The translations under genes were made by a program, and so were the position numbers. A model generated the notes under the pieces. That model was not told where the DNA came from, made no database searches, and saw nothing but the letters and a program-made list of their open reading frames with translations. A stretch of 64,000 nt of DNA, taken from the NCBI RefSeq assembly GCF_004118855.1, contig NZ_PDKF01000002.1, forward strand, positions 186,001 to 250,000. Direction: 5' to 3'. Position 1 is the stretch's first letter, and each line of letters starts with the position of its first letter. This DNA comes from Arcobacter sp. CECT 8983 (GTDB taxonomy: Bacteria > Campylobacterota > Campylobacteria > Campylobacterales > Arcobacteraceae). This document shows, piece by piece, positions 1 through 8,748 of this stretch.

Positions 1-1501
1 TATCTCCTATTTTAATTTTTGAATCAATACTAAATGCAAGATTTACTAATCTATAGTCTAAAAAAGGAGTTCTAACTTCTAAAGAGTTTCTCATAGAAAT
101 ACGATCTACTTTACTAAGTAATGCTTCTCCTAGCCATATTTTCAAATCAATATAACTCATCCAATCAACGGGGTCTTTTTTAGGGTTTTCTGTTTTAAAA
201 GTAGGCACTTTTTTAAATAGTTTTCTTTTTTGAATATCTGAATAAATTTCACCAAAAGAGTTATAAATATTTTGTTTTTTAACTACTCTTCTTAAGTATT
301 CACTCTCTTTTGTGTTGTTTTGTAAGGCACCAATAATAGAGTTTAGAAACTCATTTTGATTGCTTTGTAGTGATTTCGCAAAATCATAATAACCTAAAAA
401 CTTAGCATAGTTATCATACCCTAAAAATAGTTCATCACTTCCTTCTCCACTTAAAACTGTTTTTATTCCTGTTTGATGTATTTTGTTTGTAAGGATATTA
501 AGAGGAACTGCTGCACTATCTGCATGGGGTTGTTCAAGTGCAGTTAAAGTATCTTCAAAATAGTTTATAAAATCAGCTTTTCCTATTTCAAGTCTTGTGT
601 GATTTGAGTTTATATGTTTTGCAGTAATATCTGCATAATCTAACTCACAATAGTTTTTATATTCACTATATCCTACTGAAAAAGTGTTTATCTTCTTATG
701 TGTAATTTTAGAGTATAAAGCTGATACTAAGGAGCTATCAACTCCACCACTAAGTAAACTTCCAACTTCTACATCTGAAACAAGTCTTGATTCAATACTT
801 TTGATTAAAGTCTCTTCTATCTTTTCTAAAGCTTCATTTTCATCTTTTATAGCTTTATAGGTATTGATTTTATAGTATCTTTTCTTTTTTAAATCATTGT
901 TTTGCAAAGTAAAATAAGTTGCTGCTTCAAGAGAGTTTATATCTTGATAGAAAGTATTTGGTGAGATTGGAACAAAATATTGAACATATTGACTAAGAGC
1001 TACTTTATTTAGTTTAGGAGTACTTCCTAGTAATTTTATAATAGAGTTTATAGAAGAAGAGAAGATAAACTTATTGTCTTTGTGGTAATAAAAGAATGGT
1101 TTCTTTCCATATCTATCCCTTGCACAAAAGTATTTTTCTTTTTTCATATCATAAAGGCAAAAAGAGAACATACCATTTATTTTGTTTAAAAAGTCTTCTT
1201 CGTACTTTTGATATAGTCTTATTAAAACTTCTGTATCTGATGAGGTTTTGCACTCTAAGCTTTCGCTTTGTATTAATTCTTGATAGTTATAAATCTCTCC
1301 ATTAAAGACAATTAAAATATCATCAAAAACCATAGGTTGATTTGCTTCTTTGTCTAAATCAATAATAGCAAGTCTTGTGTGACCAAACTCTTTGTTTTTT
1401 ATTTTTAGTGAAGAGTTGTAATCAGGACCTCTATTGTTTAAGTTTTCTAAAGCCTCTTTAAAATTGTTTGATAAAAAGCTTGCACCTAAAATACCACACA
1501 T
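1..1501 (-). CDS. asnB: Asparagine synthetase, glutamine-hydrolysing (3' end outside window)
   Basis: Reading the minus strand from 1501 gives an unbroken frame of 500 codons that leaves the window, so the C-terminus is missing. It begins Met-Cys-Gly-Ile, placing Cys2 as the N-terminal nucleophile of a class II glutamine amidotransferase; NRGPD and GHTRLAIIDL follow as in AsnB. Around residue 250 the SGGVDSS pyrophosphate loop marks the synthetase domain that adenylates aspartate and accepts ammonia. A second ATG lies just upstream (1502-1504), but starting at 1501 puts Cys directly after Met, as catalysis needs; GGAG sits upstream. The upstream carrier gene stops at 1504, so the two are probably cotranscribed. 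It could serve asparagine synthesis or an amide transfer in surface polysaccharide; the window does not decide. Confidence 0.93.
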   Translation of the reverse strand, partial: MCGILGASFLSNNFKEALENLNNRGPDYNSSLKIKNKEFGHTRLAIIDLDKEANQPMVFDDILIVFNGEIYNYQELIQSESLECKTSSDTEVLIRLYQKYEEDFLNKINGMFSFCLYDMKKEKYFCARDRYGKKPFFYYHKDNKFIFSSSINSIIKLLGSTPKLNKVALSQYVQYFVPISPNTFYQDINSLEAATYFTLQNNDLKKKRYYKINTYKAIKDENEALEKIEETLIKSIESRLVSDVEVGSLLSGGVDSSLVSALYSKITHKKINTFSVGYSEYKNYCELDYADITAKHINSNHTRLEIGKADFINYFEDTLTALEQPHADSAAVPLNILTNKIHQTGIKTVLSGEGSDELFLGYDNYAKFLGYYDFAKSLQSNQNEFLNSIIGALQNNTKESEYLRRVVKKQNIYNSFGEIYSDIQKRKLFKKVPTFKTENPKKDPVDWMSYIDLKIWLGEALLSKVDRISMRNSLEVRTPFLDYRLVNLAFSIDSKIKIGD

Positions 1502-1503
1502 CA

Positions 1504-2418
1504 TTAAACTCCAAAGAACTTATTTAAAATGATTATATAAATAGCCATAAATCCAATAAAACTTAAAGTACTAATAATAACTGCAAAGGTTGTATCAATT
1601 GGTTTACAGTTGTATAAAGCTGAAATATTTACATTATTTACTGCAAGAGGAACAATTAGTTCTAAAAAGATGATTGAACCAACAAAAGGATCAATTTTAA
1701 AATAAATAATGACAAATAGTCCAATGATAGGTAAAATAATATGTTTAAACAAAGTGATGTTTATTGATAAATTCCAATTTGCACTTCTTATTTTAACTTG
1801 AGACATAAAAATACCAAATACAATAAGTTGCATAACTATCGCTGCATATGCTCCCATTGTAAATACTTTCTCAAAGTTTGCATTTAAAGTAAAACCATAA
1901 TGATTAAATAAAATAGCTAAAATAGCTGCATGAATAGCTGGTATTTTAAATATCTCTTTTATCGCATCAGCAAATTTAAACTTTTCTCCTGCAAAGAAAT
2001 AAACTGAAAAGATATAGATATAAAATATATTTGCAATATTTAAAATAGAAGTGTATGGTACGGATGCTTCGCCAAAAAGAGCAATCCCAAGGGGAATACC
2101 TAAATTTCCAGTATTTCCAACTAAGCAAGAAGCCAAAAATATAGAACGGTCTTGATAATCTTTAAATATTTTTTTTGAATAAAAAAAAGCTAAAAATAGT
2201 GTTATAAATATAGCGATTGCATAAATTAAAGGTGAAATTATAAATTCTTCAGTTACAGGAGCTCTTGTTAATCCCCAAAAGATAAGTATTGGTTGTAAAA
2301 AATATAGGTTTAAAAGTACAAAACTTTTTTCATTAACTTGTTGTTTAAAACTTCGTTTAAAAATAAAACCAATAACAATAAGAATATAGATTGTAGCAAC
2401 TGAAATAAGAGCGTCTAT
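1504..2418 (-). CDS. AEC-family (auxin efflux carrier-like) transporter, non-standard start
   Basis: A hydrophobic protein of about 304 residues with roughly ten membrane segments and the AEC signature GNTGNLGIPLG near residue 100; the C-terminal half again has a conserved proline/asparagine stretch (VPLAVNNVN). AEC carriers export small organic or amino acids. The first ATG, GTG or TTG in frame is the TTG at 2136, which would remove about 94 residues including the first three helices. The frame is open and clearly coding up to 2418, where ATA (2416-2418) follows AAGGA at good spacing; ATC at 2419-2421 is also possible. The full length matches the family's 300-310 residues, so I place the start at 2418. 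The ribosome-binding region lies inside a perfect inverted repeat. Confidence 0.8.
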   Translation of the reverse strand: MDALISVATIYILIVIGFIFKRSFKQQVNEKSFVLLNLYFLQPILIFWGLTRAPVTEEFIISPLIYAIAIFITLFLAFFYSKKIFKDYQDRSIFLASCLVGNTGNLGIPLGIALFGEASVPYTSILNIANIFYIYIFSVYFFAGEKFKFADAIKEIFKIPAIHAAILAILFNHYGFTLNANFEKVFTMGAYAAIVMQLIVFGIFMSQVKIRSANWNLSINITLFKHIILPIIGLFVIIYFKIDPFVGSIIFLELIVPLAVNNVNISALYNCKPIDTTFAVIISTLSFIGFMAIYIIILNKFFGV

Positions 2419-2421
2419 GAT

Positions 2422-2449
2422 AAATTCCTTTTAATTAAAAAAGGAATTT
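2422..2449. repeat. Perfect 11-bp inverted repeat over the AEC gene's ribosome-binding site
   Basis: Arms AAATTCCTTTT and AAAAGGAATTT are separated by six bases between the PiT stop and the AEC start. The right arm read on the minus strand contains the AAGGA that would serve the AEC gene. It may terminate PiT transcription weakly or control AEC translation. There is no strong downstream T run on the minus strand. Confidence 0.6.
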
Positions 2450-2476
2450 TATCAAAATAAAGTAGTTTGTTAGCTT

Positions 2477-4057
2477 TTAACTCATCATACCTTTTATCAT
2501 GAAGAAAATAGCTGCAGATAGACAAGCAGCTGCAGGAACAGTAATAACCCAAGCAGCAATAATTTTTTTAACAGCATCTCTTTTTACATATTTAACTTTT
2601 TTAGCTAATTTGAAATCTCTCTTTTCTTGTTTAACTTGCTCAACTTTTTCTTCAATAGCTTTATAAAGTTCAGCAATTCTAATATAATCAGATTTCTTTT
2701 TCTCTTTTAACTCTTCTAATTCTTTTAATTCATCTTCATACTCATCAAGAATTCTTTTATCCTTTTTGAACTTTTTTCTAGTATCTGCAATAAATTTTGA
2801 TTCTGATGAGTCAAGATATTCTCTTAAAAAACCAACACCAAAAACACCACCAACTGCAATATGAGTTGAAGAAACAGGAAGTCCTAGTTGAGAAGCAATA
2901 ATTACAGTAATAGCAGCAGCCATTGCAATAGCAAAAGCTCTTATTTGGTCAAGCTCAGTAATTTCTGAACCAACTGTTTTAATAAGCTTTGGTCCATATA
3001 AGGCAAGCCCAACTGCAATACCAACAGCACCAACAGCCATTACCCATAATGGAATTCCTACTTTTGAACTGATGCCATGATTCATAACAGCATCATTAAT
3101 AGCTGCTAATGGTCCAATAGCATTTGCAACGTCATTTGCACCATGGGCAAAAGAAAGTAGGGCAGCTGCAAAGATTAAAGGAATAGTAAATAATGAATTT
3201 ACCCCTTCTCTATCTTTTGAGATCTTTTTAGCAGCTTTTTTTATAAGAGGTTTAACAAAGTAGTAAACTACAATTGCAATAACAATACCAATTGCTGCAG
3301 CAGTTAAGAAATCAAGTTTAATTATTTTTTTAACACCTTTTAGAATTAAATATGTAGAGAAAGCCCAAGACATTGCAGCTACCAATATTGGTACAAATTT
3401 CTCAGCAGAAGGAATAAGATCTTTTTTAAAGATGATATTTCTTTTAATAAAATATAAAAAACCAGCAGCAATAATACCACCAAGTATGGGAGAAATAACC
3501 CATGATGCAGCAATTTTACTCATTGTTTCCCATGAAACAATAGAAAAACCAGCAGCTGCAATACCTGCACCCATAACTCCACCAACAATAGAGTGAGTAG
3601 TTGATACAGGAGCTCCAATTGAAGTTGCAAAGTTTAACCATAAAGCAGCTGATAAAAGTGCTGCTGTCATTGCCCAAATAAATATTTCTGGCTCAGAAAT
3701 AAGAGCAGGGTCGATAATACCTTTTTTGATTGTTTTAACAACATCACCACCAGCAATAAGTGCTCCAGCTGCTTCAAATATAGCAGCAATAACAATTGCC
3801 CACATTAAAGTCATAGCCTTTGAACCAACAGCTGGACCAACATTATTTGCAACATCATTTGCACCAATATTCATTGCCATATATGCACCAAATACTGCAC
3901 CAATGATTAGGAATGTATTATTTGGAATATCTCCGTGAGAAGTATAACTCCAAAGAAATACTAAAACAACAAATAAAAGAGCTAAAGAAAACTTAGCAAG
4001 AGTTGGTAAAGTCTCATTTGTTGCCTTTTCAAACTTGTGTATGGTTTTTATATCCAA
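2477..4057 (-). CDS. PiT-family inorganic phosphate transporter
   Basis: 526 residues. The two inverted PiT repeats are plain: GANDVANNVGP at about 65-75 and GANDVANAIGP at about 306-316, each followed by a serine/threonine-rich PVSTTH or PVSSTH loop (about 150 and 400). These proteins import phosphate, or metal phosphate, with H+ or Na+. A charged, lysine/glutamate-rich stretch of roughly 70 residues (about 415-490) between the last two helices looks like a cytoplasmic coiled coil. The start is TTG at 4057, with AAAGGG eight bases upstream; no earlier in-frame ATG is available. The gene is monocistronic or reads on into the AEC gene. A hairpin-forming inverted repeat lies just upstream. Confidence 0.93.
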   Translation of the reverse strand: MDIKTIHKFEKATNETLPTLAKFSLALLFVVLVFLWSYTSHGDIPNNTFLIIGAVFGAYMAMNIGANDVANNVGPAVGSKAMTLMWAIVIAAIFEAAGALIAGGDVVKTIKKGIIDPALISEPEIFIWAMTAALLSAALWLNFATSIGAPVSTTHSIVGGVMGAGIAAAGFSIVSWETMSKIAASWVISPILGGIIAAGFLYFIKRNIIFKKDLIPSAEKFVPILVAAMSWAFSTYLILKGVKKIIKLDFLTAAAIGIVIAIVVYYFVKPLIKKAAKKISKDREGVNSLFTIPLIFAAALLSFAHGANDVANAIGPLAAINDAVMNHGISSKVGIPLWVMAVGAVGIAVGLALYGPKLIKTVGSEITELDQIRAFAIAMAAAITVIIASQLGLPVSSTHIAVGGVFGVGFLREYLDSSESKFIADTRKKFKKDKRILDEYEDELKELEELKEKKKSDYIRIAELYKAIEEKVEQVKQEKRDFKLAKKVKYVKRDAVKKIIAAWVITVPAAACLSAAIFFMIKGMMS

Positions 4058-4094
4058 TATGTACCCTTTAATGTAACTTTTTTGTAATTAATAT

Positions 4095-4126
4095 TGTGTA
4101 GGATTTTATTGGGTAAATCCTTACAC
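4095..4126. repeat. Inverted repeat upstream of the PiT gene
   Basis: TGTGTAGGATTT is matched by AAATCCTTACACA with a one-base bulge and about seven bases between arms. It lies 40-70 bases upstream of the transporter start on its promoter side, so it could be a regulator site or a leader hairpin. It does not resemble a Pho box. Confidence 0.45.
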
Positions 4127-4257
4127 AACCTTTAAGTAAGCTTAATTTTTATATTACTAAACTAACTAATATATTTTATATCTCTATAATATATTCTACA
4201 CTTTTTTTTAAATTTATAGATATTTTTCAAAAAAAATATCTCCATTGTAATAAAAAC

Positions 4258-4286
4258 TTGACAAATTATACTTTTTTCTATAGAAT
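4258..4286 (+). promoter_or_regulatory. Sigma70 promoter of the 69-residue gene
   Basis: TTGACA (4258-4263) and TAGAAT (4281-4286) are separated by 17 bases, close to consensus and unusually complete for this group. It lies about 40 bases upstream of the small gene's start. A second TATAAT-like element is at 4292-4297. Confidence 0.65.
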
Positions 4287-4324
4287 AGTAATATAATATA
4301 GAGAAAAAACATAAAGGAGTTATA

Positions 4325-4534
4325 ATGAGTATTAAAATTTTAACTGCCAACGAAAATCCAAAGGTAGATAAATTAAAAAAAGAGTTTGATATTTTTAGAG
4401 TAATTGACATCAAAAAAGGTGAATTAGAAATGATTGAATTCTTTAATAAAGATGGAGCCTTTAGAGGTTTTGGTAGAGATACAAAAACAGCTTTTAAAAA
4501 AGCTAAAAAAGTTTTAAAAAACTACTATAGATAG
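4325..4534 (+). CDS. Small basic protein of unknown function (69 aa)
   Basis: A 69-residue, lysine-rich cytoplasmic protein with no signal peptide or membrane segment. AAAGGAG lies seven bases before the ATG, and a near-consensus promoter is upstream, so I take it as a real gene. The sequence alternates hydrophobic and charged residues: a predicted beta-alpha N-terminal half, a GAFRGFGRDT turn near residue 47, and a basic C-terminal helix (FKKAKKVLKNYYR). I do not recognise a family. It stands alone, converging on the helicase gene, and the open frame on the opposite strand here has no comparable start signals. A nucleic-acid or small-regulator role is only a guess from the charge. Confidence 0.75.
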   Translation: MSIKILTANENPKVDKLKKEFDIFRVIDIKKGELEMIEFFNKDGAFRGFGRDTKTAFKKAKKVLKNYYR

Positions 4535-4559
4535 TAGTTAAAGAGAAGAGGGAAGAAGA

Positions 4560-6026
4560 TTATCTTCTTCTTGGTCTTCTTCTTGAAGAATCAGAGTGAT
4601 TACTTCCTCCACCGTTTCTATTTCTAGAACCAGATCTTCTTTGACCATTTCTTCCTCTATTTCCATTTCTATTTCTAGAGTCTCTTCCACCTCTATCATC
4701 TTTCATTCTTTCGAATAATCTTGTGATATCTTGTTCAGACTTACCAATATTATTACTTCCTTTTACATAAGTGCTATTAGTAAGCATTGAAGCTAATTTG
4801 TGTGCAATTGTAGATAAGTCATACTCTTCTTTCATGCTTTCAACTAAATCAATACCTGAATCATATACTTTTTGTTCACTAATTTTTGCTCTTAGTGAAT
4901 CAGTTTTCTTCTCTTTTACCGATGCTACATTAGGAACAACTTTAGCTTCTAGTTTTCCACCAGTTGTTTTTTGAATCTTTTGTATCATTCTAAACTCATG
5001 GGGAGTTACAATTGAAACTGCAACACCTTCTTTTCCAGCTCTTCCTGTTCTTCCAATTCTATGAACGTAAGATTCTGAATCAAATGGTAAATGGTAGTTA
5101 AATACGTGAGTTACATCATTTACATCTAATCCTCTTGCAGCAACATCTGTTGCAATTAGTACATCAAGTGCACCTTTTTTGAAAGATTTAATTACTTCTT
5201 CTCTTTGTCTTTGTTCCATGTCTCCATGAAGACCTTTTGCCATATGACCTTGAGAAACTAAAAATGTAGATAGTCTATCAACTTCTTTTTTAGTTCTACA
5301 GAAAATAATTGATTTTTCAGGGTTTTTGAAATCATATAATCTAATTAATGCATCATCTCTTTCATATTCATCAACTACATAAAATGATTGCGTAATTTTA
5401 GAGTTAGTCATTTCAGATTTTGTTACTGTAATGAATTCTGGATCTTTTAGAATATTTTGTGCAAGTTTTTTAATTGCTGGAGGCATTGTTGCAGAAAATA
5501 ATAGTGTTTGTCTTTTTTCTGGAAGATATGTGAAAATCTCTTTGATATCATCTAAAAATCCCATATCTAACATTTCATCAGCTTCATCTAATACAACAAA
5601 TGAAGGTTTGATATTAATTTTTTTACCCTTAAGTAAGTCAATTAATCTTCCAGGTGTTGCAACAATGATTGATGCTCTATCAATATTTCTTAACTGCATA
5701 GAGTAAGATTGACCACCATAAACTGTAGCAGTGTTTAATCTTGAATTTTTACCAAATCTGAAAAGTTCATCAGATACTTGCATTGCAAGTTCTCTTGTTG
5801 GAACAATTACTACTGCTTCAACTCCACTATTACCTTTCATCATATTAATCATTGGAAGTCCAAATGCAGCTGTTTTACCAGTACCTGTTTGTGCTTGACC
5901 AACAATATCTCTTCCACTTAATACAACAGGAATTGCATCTTTTTGTATTGGACTAGGTTCTTTAAAACCTGCATCATTAATCGATTTTTGTAAGTCTTCT
6001 TTGAAATTAAATTCATTAAAAGTCAT
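4560..6026 (-). CDS. DEAD-box ATP-dependent RNA helicase
   Basis: 488 residues with all core motifs in order: Q motif around GFKEPSPIQ (20-28), Walker A GTGKT (48-52), PTREL (76-80), TPGR (124-127), DEAD (147-150), SAT (178-180) and HRIGRTGRAG near 320. The last 45 residues are an Arg/Gly/Asn/Ser-rich tail, typical of RhlE/CsdA-type helicases that remodel structured RNA, assemble ribosomes or assist the degradosome. AAAGGTAAT precedes the ATG. The 240-base region upstream up to accC is gene-free and could hold a long leader, as in cold-induced helicase genes, but I see no specific element. The tail distinguishes it from a minimal helicase; the exact subfamily is uncertain. Confidence 0.95.
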   Translation of the reverse strand: MTFNEFNFKEDLQKSINDAGFKEPSPIQKDAIPVVLSGRDIVGQAQTGTGKTAAFGLPMINMMKGNSGVEAVVIVPTRELAMQVSDELFRFGKNSRLNTATVYGGQSYSMQLRNIDRASIIVATPGRLIDLLKGKKINIKPSFVVLDEADEMLDMGFLDDIKEIFTYLPEKRQTLLFSATMPPAIKKLAQNILKDPEFITVTKSEMTNSKITQSFYVVDEYERDDALIRLYDFKNPEKSIIFCRTKKEVDRLSTFLVSQGHMAKGLHGDMEQRQREEVIKSFKKGALDVLIATDVAARGLDVNDVTHVFNYHLPFDSESYVHRIGRTGRAGKEGVAVSIVTPHEFRMIQKIQKTTGGKLEAKVVPNVASVKEKKTDSLRAKISEQKVYDSGIDLVESMKEEYDLSTIAHKLASMLTNSTYVKGSNNIGKSEQDITRLFERMKDDRGGRDSRNRNGNRGRNGQRRSGSRNRNGGGSNHSDSSRRRPRRR

Positions 6027-6236
6027 TTATTACCTTTTTTTTAGTTTATACTTGTGTAGTATATTTTTAAAACATACACTTATATAAACTTCTTCTATTT
6101 AATAGAACTAGATTAAAAAACTTAATGCTTAATGAATGAAAGCAGGGCCTTGAAATAAGAGATTCAAAGTAAAAATAGCATATATCTGTGTATCGTTTTG
6201 CGGATTATATCTAATTTAATATAAATTTAAGCTTCA
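6027..6236. other. Intergenic region between helicase and accC
   Basis: No open frame with a ribosome-binding site and no RNA gene was recognised. It should contain the helicase promoter and leader on the minus strand. Confidence 0.5.
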
Positions 6237-6237
6237 A

Positions 6238-6266
6238 GAAAAAAGGTAGGAAGTCCTACCTCTTTT
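6238..6266 (-). terminator. Rho-independent terminator of accBC
   Basis: On the minus strand GGTAGG-ACTT-CCTACC (6245-6260) is followed directly by six T residues. It begins just after the accC stop codon at 6267. Confidence 0.9.
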
Positions 6267-7619
6267 TTATAAGTCATCTAGACTTTTGTAACCTTCTAGA
6301 TATTTTGTGTCGTAGTTATTATTTATGAAATCTTCATTTTCCATCATTTTTTGGTGGAATGGAATAGTTGTTTTTATTCCTTCTACTTCAAATTCATTTA
6401 AAGCTCTTTTCATAATATTGATAGCTTTACTTCTATCTCTTCCCCAAACAATTAGTTTTCCAATCATTGAGTCATAATATGGTGGTACCACATATCCTGC
6501 ATATACATGTGAATCAACTCTTACGTTTCTTCCCCCAGGTACAAACCATTGTTTTACTTTACCTGGACTTGGTAAGAAAGAGTTTGGATCTTCTGCTGTG
6601 ATTCTAACTTCAATAGAGTGTCCTCTAAATTTAATAGCTTCTTGAGGTGGTAATTCATCACCTTCTGCTACTTTAATCATAAGTTCAATAATATCAACTC
6701 CTGAAACCATTTCAGAAACTGGATGTTCAACTTGAAGTCTTGTATTCATTTCCATAAAGTAAATGTTTTGTTGGTCATCTGCTAAGAATTCAAATGTTCC
6801 TGCACCTTCATATTTTAAGTATTTTGTAGCTTTAACTGCTACATCATGCAAGTGTTTTCTTGTTTCATCATTTAATAAAATAGCAGGAGACTCTTCAATA
6901 ACTTTTTGATGTCTTCTTTGTAAAGAACAATCTCTTTCACCAATGTGAATAGCATTTCCATGAGAATCACCCACAACTTGAACTTCAATATGTCTTGGTT
7001 TATTGATAAATCTTTCAAGATACATAGTTCCATCACCAAAGGCAGCTAAAGCTTCACTTGATGCAGCTGTGAAAAGTTGTTCGAACTTATCTTCTGATTC
7101 AATAAGTCTCATTCCTCTTCCACCACCACCAGCAGCAGCTTTTGCCATAATTGGATAACCAATTTCTAAGGCAACTTTTTTACCTTCTTCAACAGAATGA
7201 ACTGAACCATCAGATCCAGGTACAACTGGAACACCCGCTTTAATCATTTCATCTTTTGCTTTTGATTTATCAGCCATTTTTTCCATTACTTCAACAGAAG
7301 GACCAATAAATTTAATATTGTGTAATCTACAAATTTCTACAAAGTCTTGGTTTTCTGATAAGAAACCATACCCTGGGAAAATTGCATCACAACCTGTCAT
7401 CTCTGCAGCAGTAATAATTGCAGGAATGTTTAAGTATGAATCAATAGACTTTACATCTCCAATACAAATTGCTTCATCTGCATGTTTTAAGTATGAAGCA
7501 TTTTTATCTCCAGCAGAATAAACAGCAACAGACTTTTTACCCATTTCTCTAATAGTTCTAATAGCTCTTTGAACTATCTCACCCCTATTAGCAATTAGAA
7601 TTTTTTTAATTTCAGCCAT
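6267..7619 (-). CDS. accC: Acetyl-CoA carboxylase, biotin carboxylase subunit
   Basis: 450 residues, the usual AccC length, alignable over the full length. It starts with the ANRGEI N-terminal motif, has the glycine-rich ATP-grasp loop AAAGGGGRGMR near 165, the HIEVQV and ERDCSLQRRHQK motifs, and the catalytic stretch EMNTRLQVEHPV near 290. It carboxylates the biotin on AccB using ATP and bicarbonate, the first half-reaction of malonyl-CoA formation for fatty acid synthesis. It follows accB by 13 bases and ends in a strong terminator, so the two genes form an operon. The carboxyltransferase genes accA and accD are not in the window, as is common. Confidence 0.97.
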   Translation of the reverse strand: MAEIKKILIANRGEIVQRAIRTIREMGKKSVAVYSAGDKNASYLKHADEAICIGDVKSIDSYLNIPAIITAAEMTGCDAIFPGYGFLSENQDFVEICRLHNIKFIGPSVEVMEKMADKSKAKDEMIKAGVPVVPGSDGSVHSVEEGKKVALEIGYPIMAKAAAGGGGRGMRLIESEDKFEQLFTAASSEALAAFGDGTMYLERFINKPRHIEVQVVGDSHGNAIHIGERDCSLQRRHQKVIEESPAILLNDETRKHLHDVAVKATKYLKYEGAGTFEFLADDQQNIYFMEMNTRLQVEHPVSEMVSGVDIIELMIKVAEGDELPPQEAIKFRGHSIEVRITAEDPNSFLPSPGKVKQWFVPGGRNVRVDSHVYAGYVVPPYYDSMIGKLIVWGRDRSKAINIMKRALNEFEVEGIKTTIPFHQKMMENEDFINNNYDTKYLEGYKSLDDL

Positions 7620-7632
7620 AGCAAGCCTCTTA

Positions 7633-8091
7633 TTATAGTTTTTCTACAACGAACATTGGCATATCATATTCAACAGGGTTTCCGTTTTCAATTAAGATAT
7701 CAATGATTTTACAATCAAATTCAGCTTCAACTTCGTTCATGATTTTCATAGCTTCTAAGATACATAAAGTTTGACCTTTTTTAACTGTATCTCCTTTTTT
7801 AACAAAATTAGAAGCTTCTGGAGATGGCGCAGCATAGAAAGTACCAACCATTGGAGAATTTATAGTGTCCCCAGCTGGTGAAGTAGCAGGAGTTTCAGTT
7901 GTAGCTGCAGTTGCAACAGGTGCAGCAGGAGCAGCAACAGGAGCAGATGCAGGTGCAGAAGTTGTTACAAAAGTTCCTCCTTCAAAACCTTTTTGCATAG
8001 CTACTTCAAATTCACCTTCTTTAACTTTTAATTTATTTAATTCACTTTTATCAAAAACTCTAATTAGTTCTTTAATTTCTTTGAAATCCAT
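7633..8091 (-). CDS. accB: Acetyl-CoA carboxylase biotin carboxyl carrier protein
   Basis: 152 residues. A short N-terminal helical region (about 1-35) is followed by an Ala/Pro/Thr-rich flexible linker (45-75) and the biotinyl domain. The biotin-accepting lysine is Lys116 in EAMKIMNE. The protein carries carboxybiotin between AccC and the carboxyltransferase. AAAGGTTAAAC precedes the ATG. It is the first gene of the accBC operon and faces the deaminase gene across 222 bases. Confidence 0.96.
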   Translation of the reverse strand: MDFKEIKELIRVFDKSELNKLKVKEGEFEVAMQKGFEGGTFVTTSAPASAPVAAPAAPVATAATTETPATSPAGDTINSPMVGTFYAAPSPEASNFVKKGDTVKKGQTLCILEAMKIMNEVEAEFDCKIIDILIENGNPVEYDMPMFVVEKL

Positions 8092-8313
8092 GTTTAACCT
8101 TTAATAATTAAATTTTGGAAATAATACCATAAAAAATGTTATAAAATCTAGTACTAATTTTTCAAAATATGGTAAAATTAGCTTTTTTTTAATAAAAATA
8201 TGCAAAAAAATGTTAAAATATAAAGAAAATTTAACAAAATTAGAAGTTTTTACAAAATGAAATTTAAAAGTAATTTTTATGAAACTAATATGAAACTATT
8301 CTAGGAAAAATAA
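8092..8313. promoter_or_regulatory. Divergent promoter region accB / deaminase
   Basis: An AT-rich divergent intergenic region that must hold promoters for both directions. ATGAAACTA occurs twice just before the deaminase gene, but no open frame here has a ribosome-binding site. I could not assign -35/-10 pairs with confidence. Confidence 0.4.
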
Positions 8314-8748
8314 ATGATAAGTGATAAAAATTTTATAAACATCGCCCATGAAATAGCAAGTGCTTCAAAATGTGTATCAAAACAAGTTGGTGCTGTAATT
8401 GTAAAAGATGGAAGAATTCTCTCTACTGGATACAATGGAACTCCAGCAGGATATACAAATTGTAGTGCCCACTGGAATGGAGAATATACTAAAGATCACC
8501 ATGATTGGTCAAAAACTTATGAAATCCATGCAGAAATGAATGCTTTAATCTGGGCAGCTAGAAAAGGTATTTCTATTGAAAATGCAACAATTTATGTAAC
8601 CTTAGAGCCTTGTAGTGAGTGTTCAAAAAACTTAATTGCAGCTGGTATTAAAAGAATTGTTTATGATAAAGCTTATGAACATACAAACTCAGATGTTGTT
8701 TCTAAATTTATCAAAGAAAATGGTGTAGTAATTGAACAGATAAAATGA
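8314..8748 (+). CDS. Deoxycytidylate deaminase-like protein
   Basis: 144 residues of the zinc-dependent cytidine/dCMP deaminase fold. The zinc site is complete: HAE at 72-74 (His ligand and catalytic Glu) and PCSEC at 99-103 (two Cys ligands). GYNGTPAGYTNC near 40 matches the substrate loop of dCMP deaminases (ComEB-like). The expected reaction is dCMP to dUMP, feeding dTMP synthesis. Its stop overlaps the next gene's start (ATGA), so the two are translationally coupled. Other deaminase substrates are possible, but the ordering favours dCMP. Confidence 0.88.
   Translation: MISDKNFINIAHEIASASKCVSKQVGAVIVKDGRILSTGYNGTPAGYTNCSAHWNGEYTKDHHDWSKTYEIHAEMNALIWAARKGISIENATIYVTLEPCSECSKNLIAAGIKRIVYDKAYEHTNSDVVSKFIKENGVVIEQIK

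Noticed and set aside
1096-1305. 69-residue frame opposite asnB
   Set aside because: Within the asparagine synthetase coding region, with no start signal.
4552-4570. GAAGAAGAT/ATCTTCTTC palindrome at the helicase gene end as a terminator
   Set aside because: It mostly reflects the repeated AGA codons of the arginine tail and has no clear T run; left unassigned.
7865-8104. Ala/Val-rich frame opposite accB
   Set aside because: It mirrors the Ala/Pro/Thr linker codons of accB and has no ribosome-binding site.
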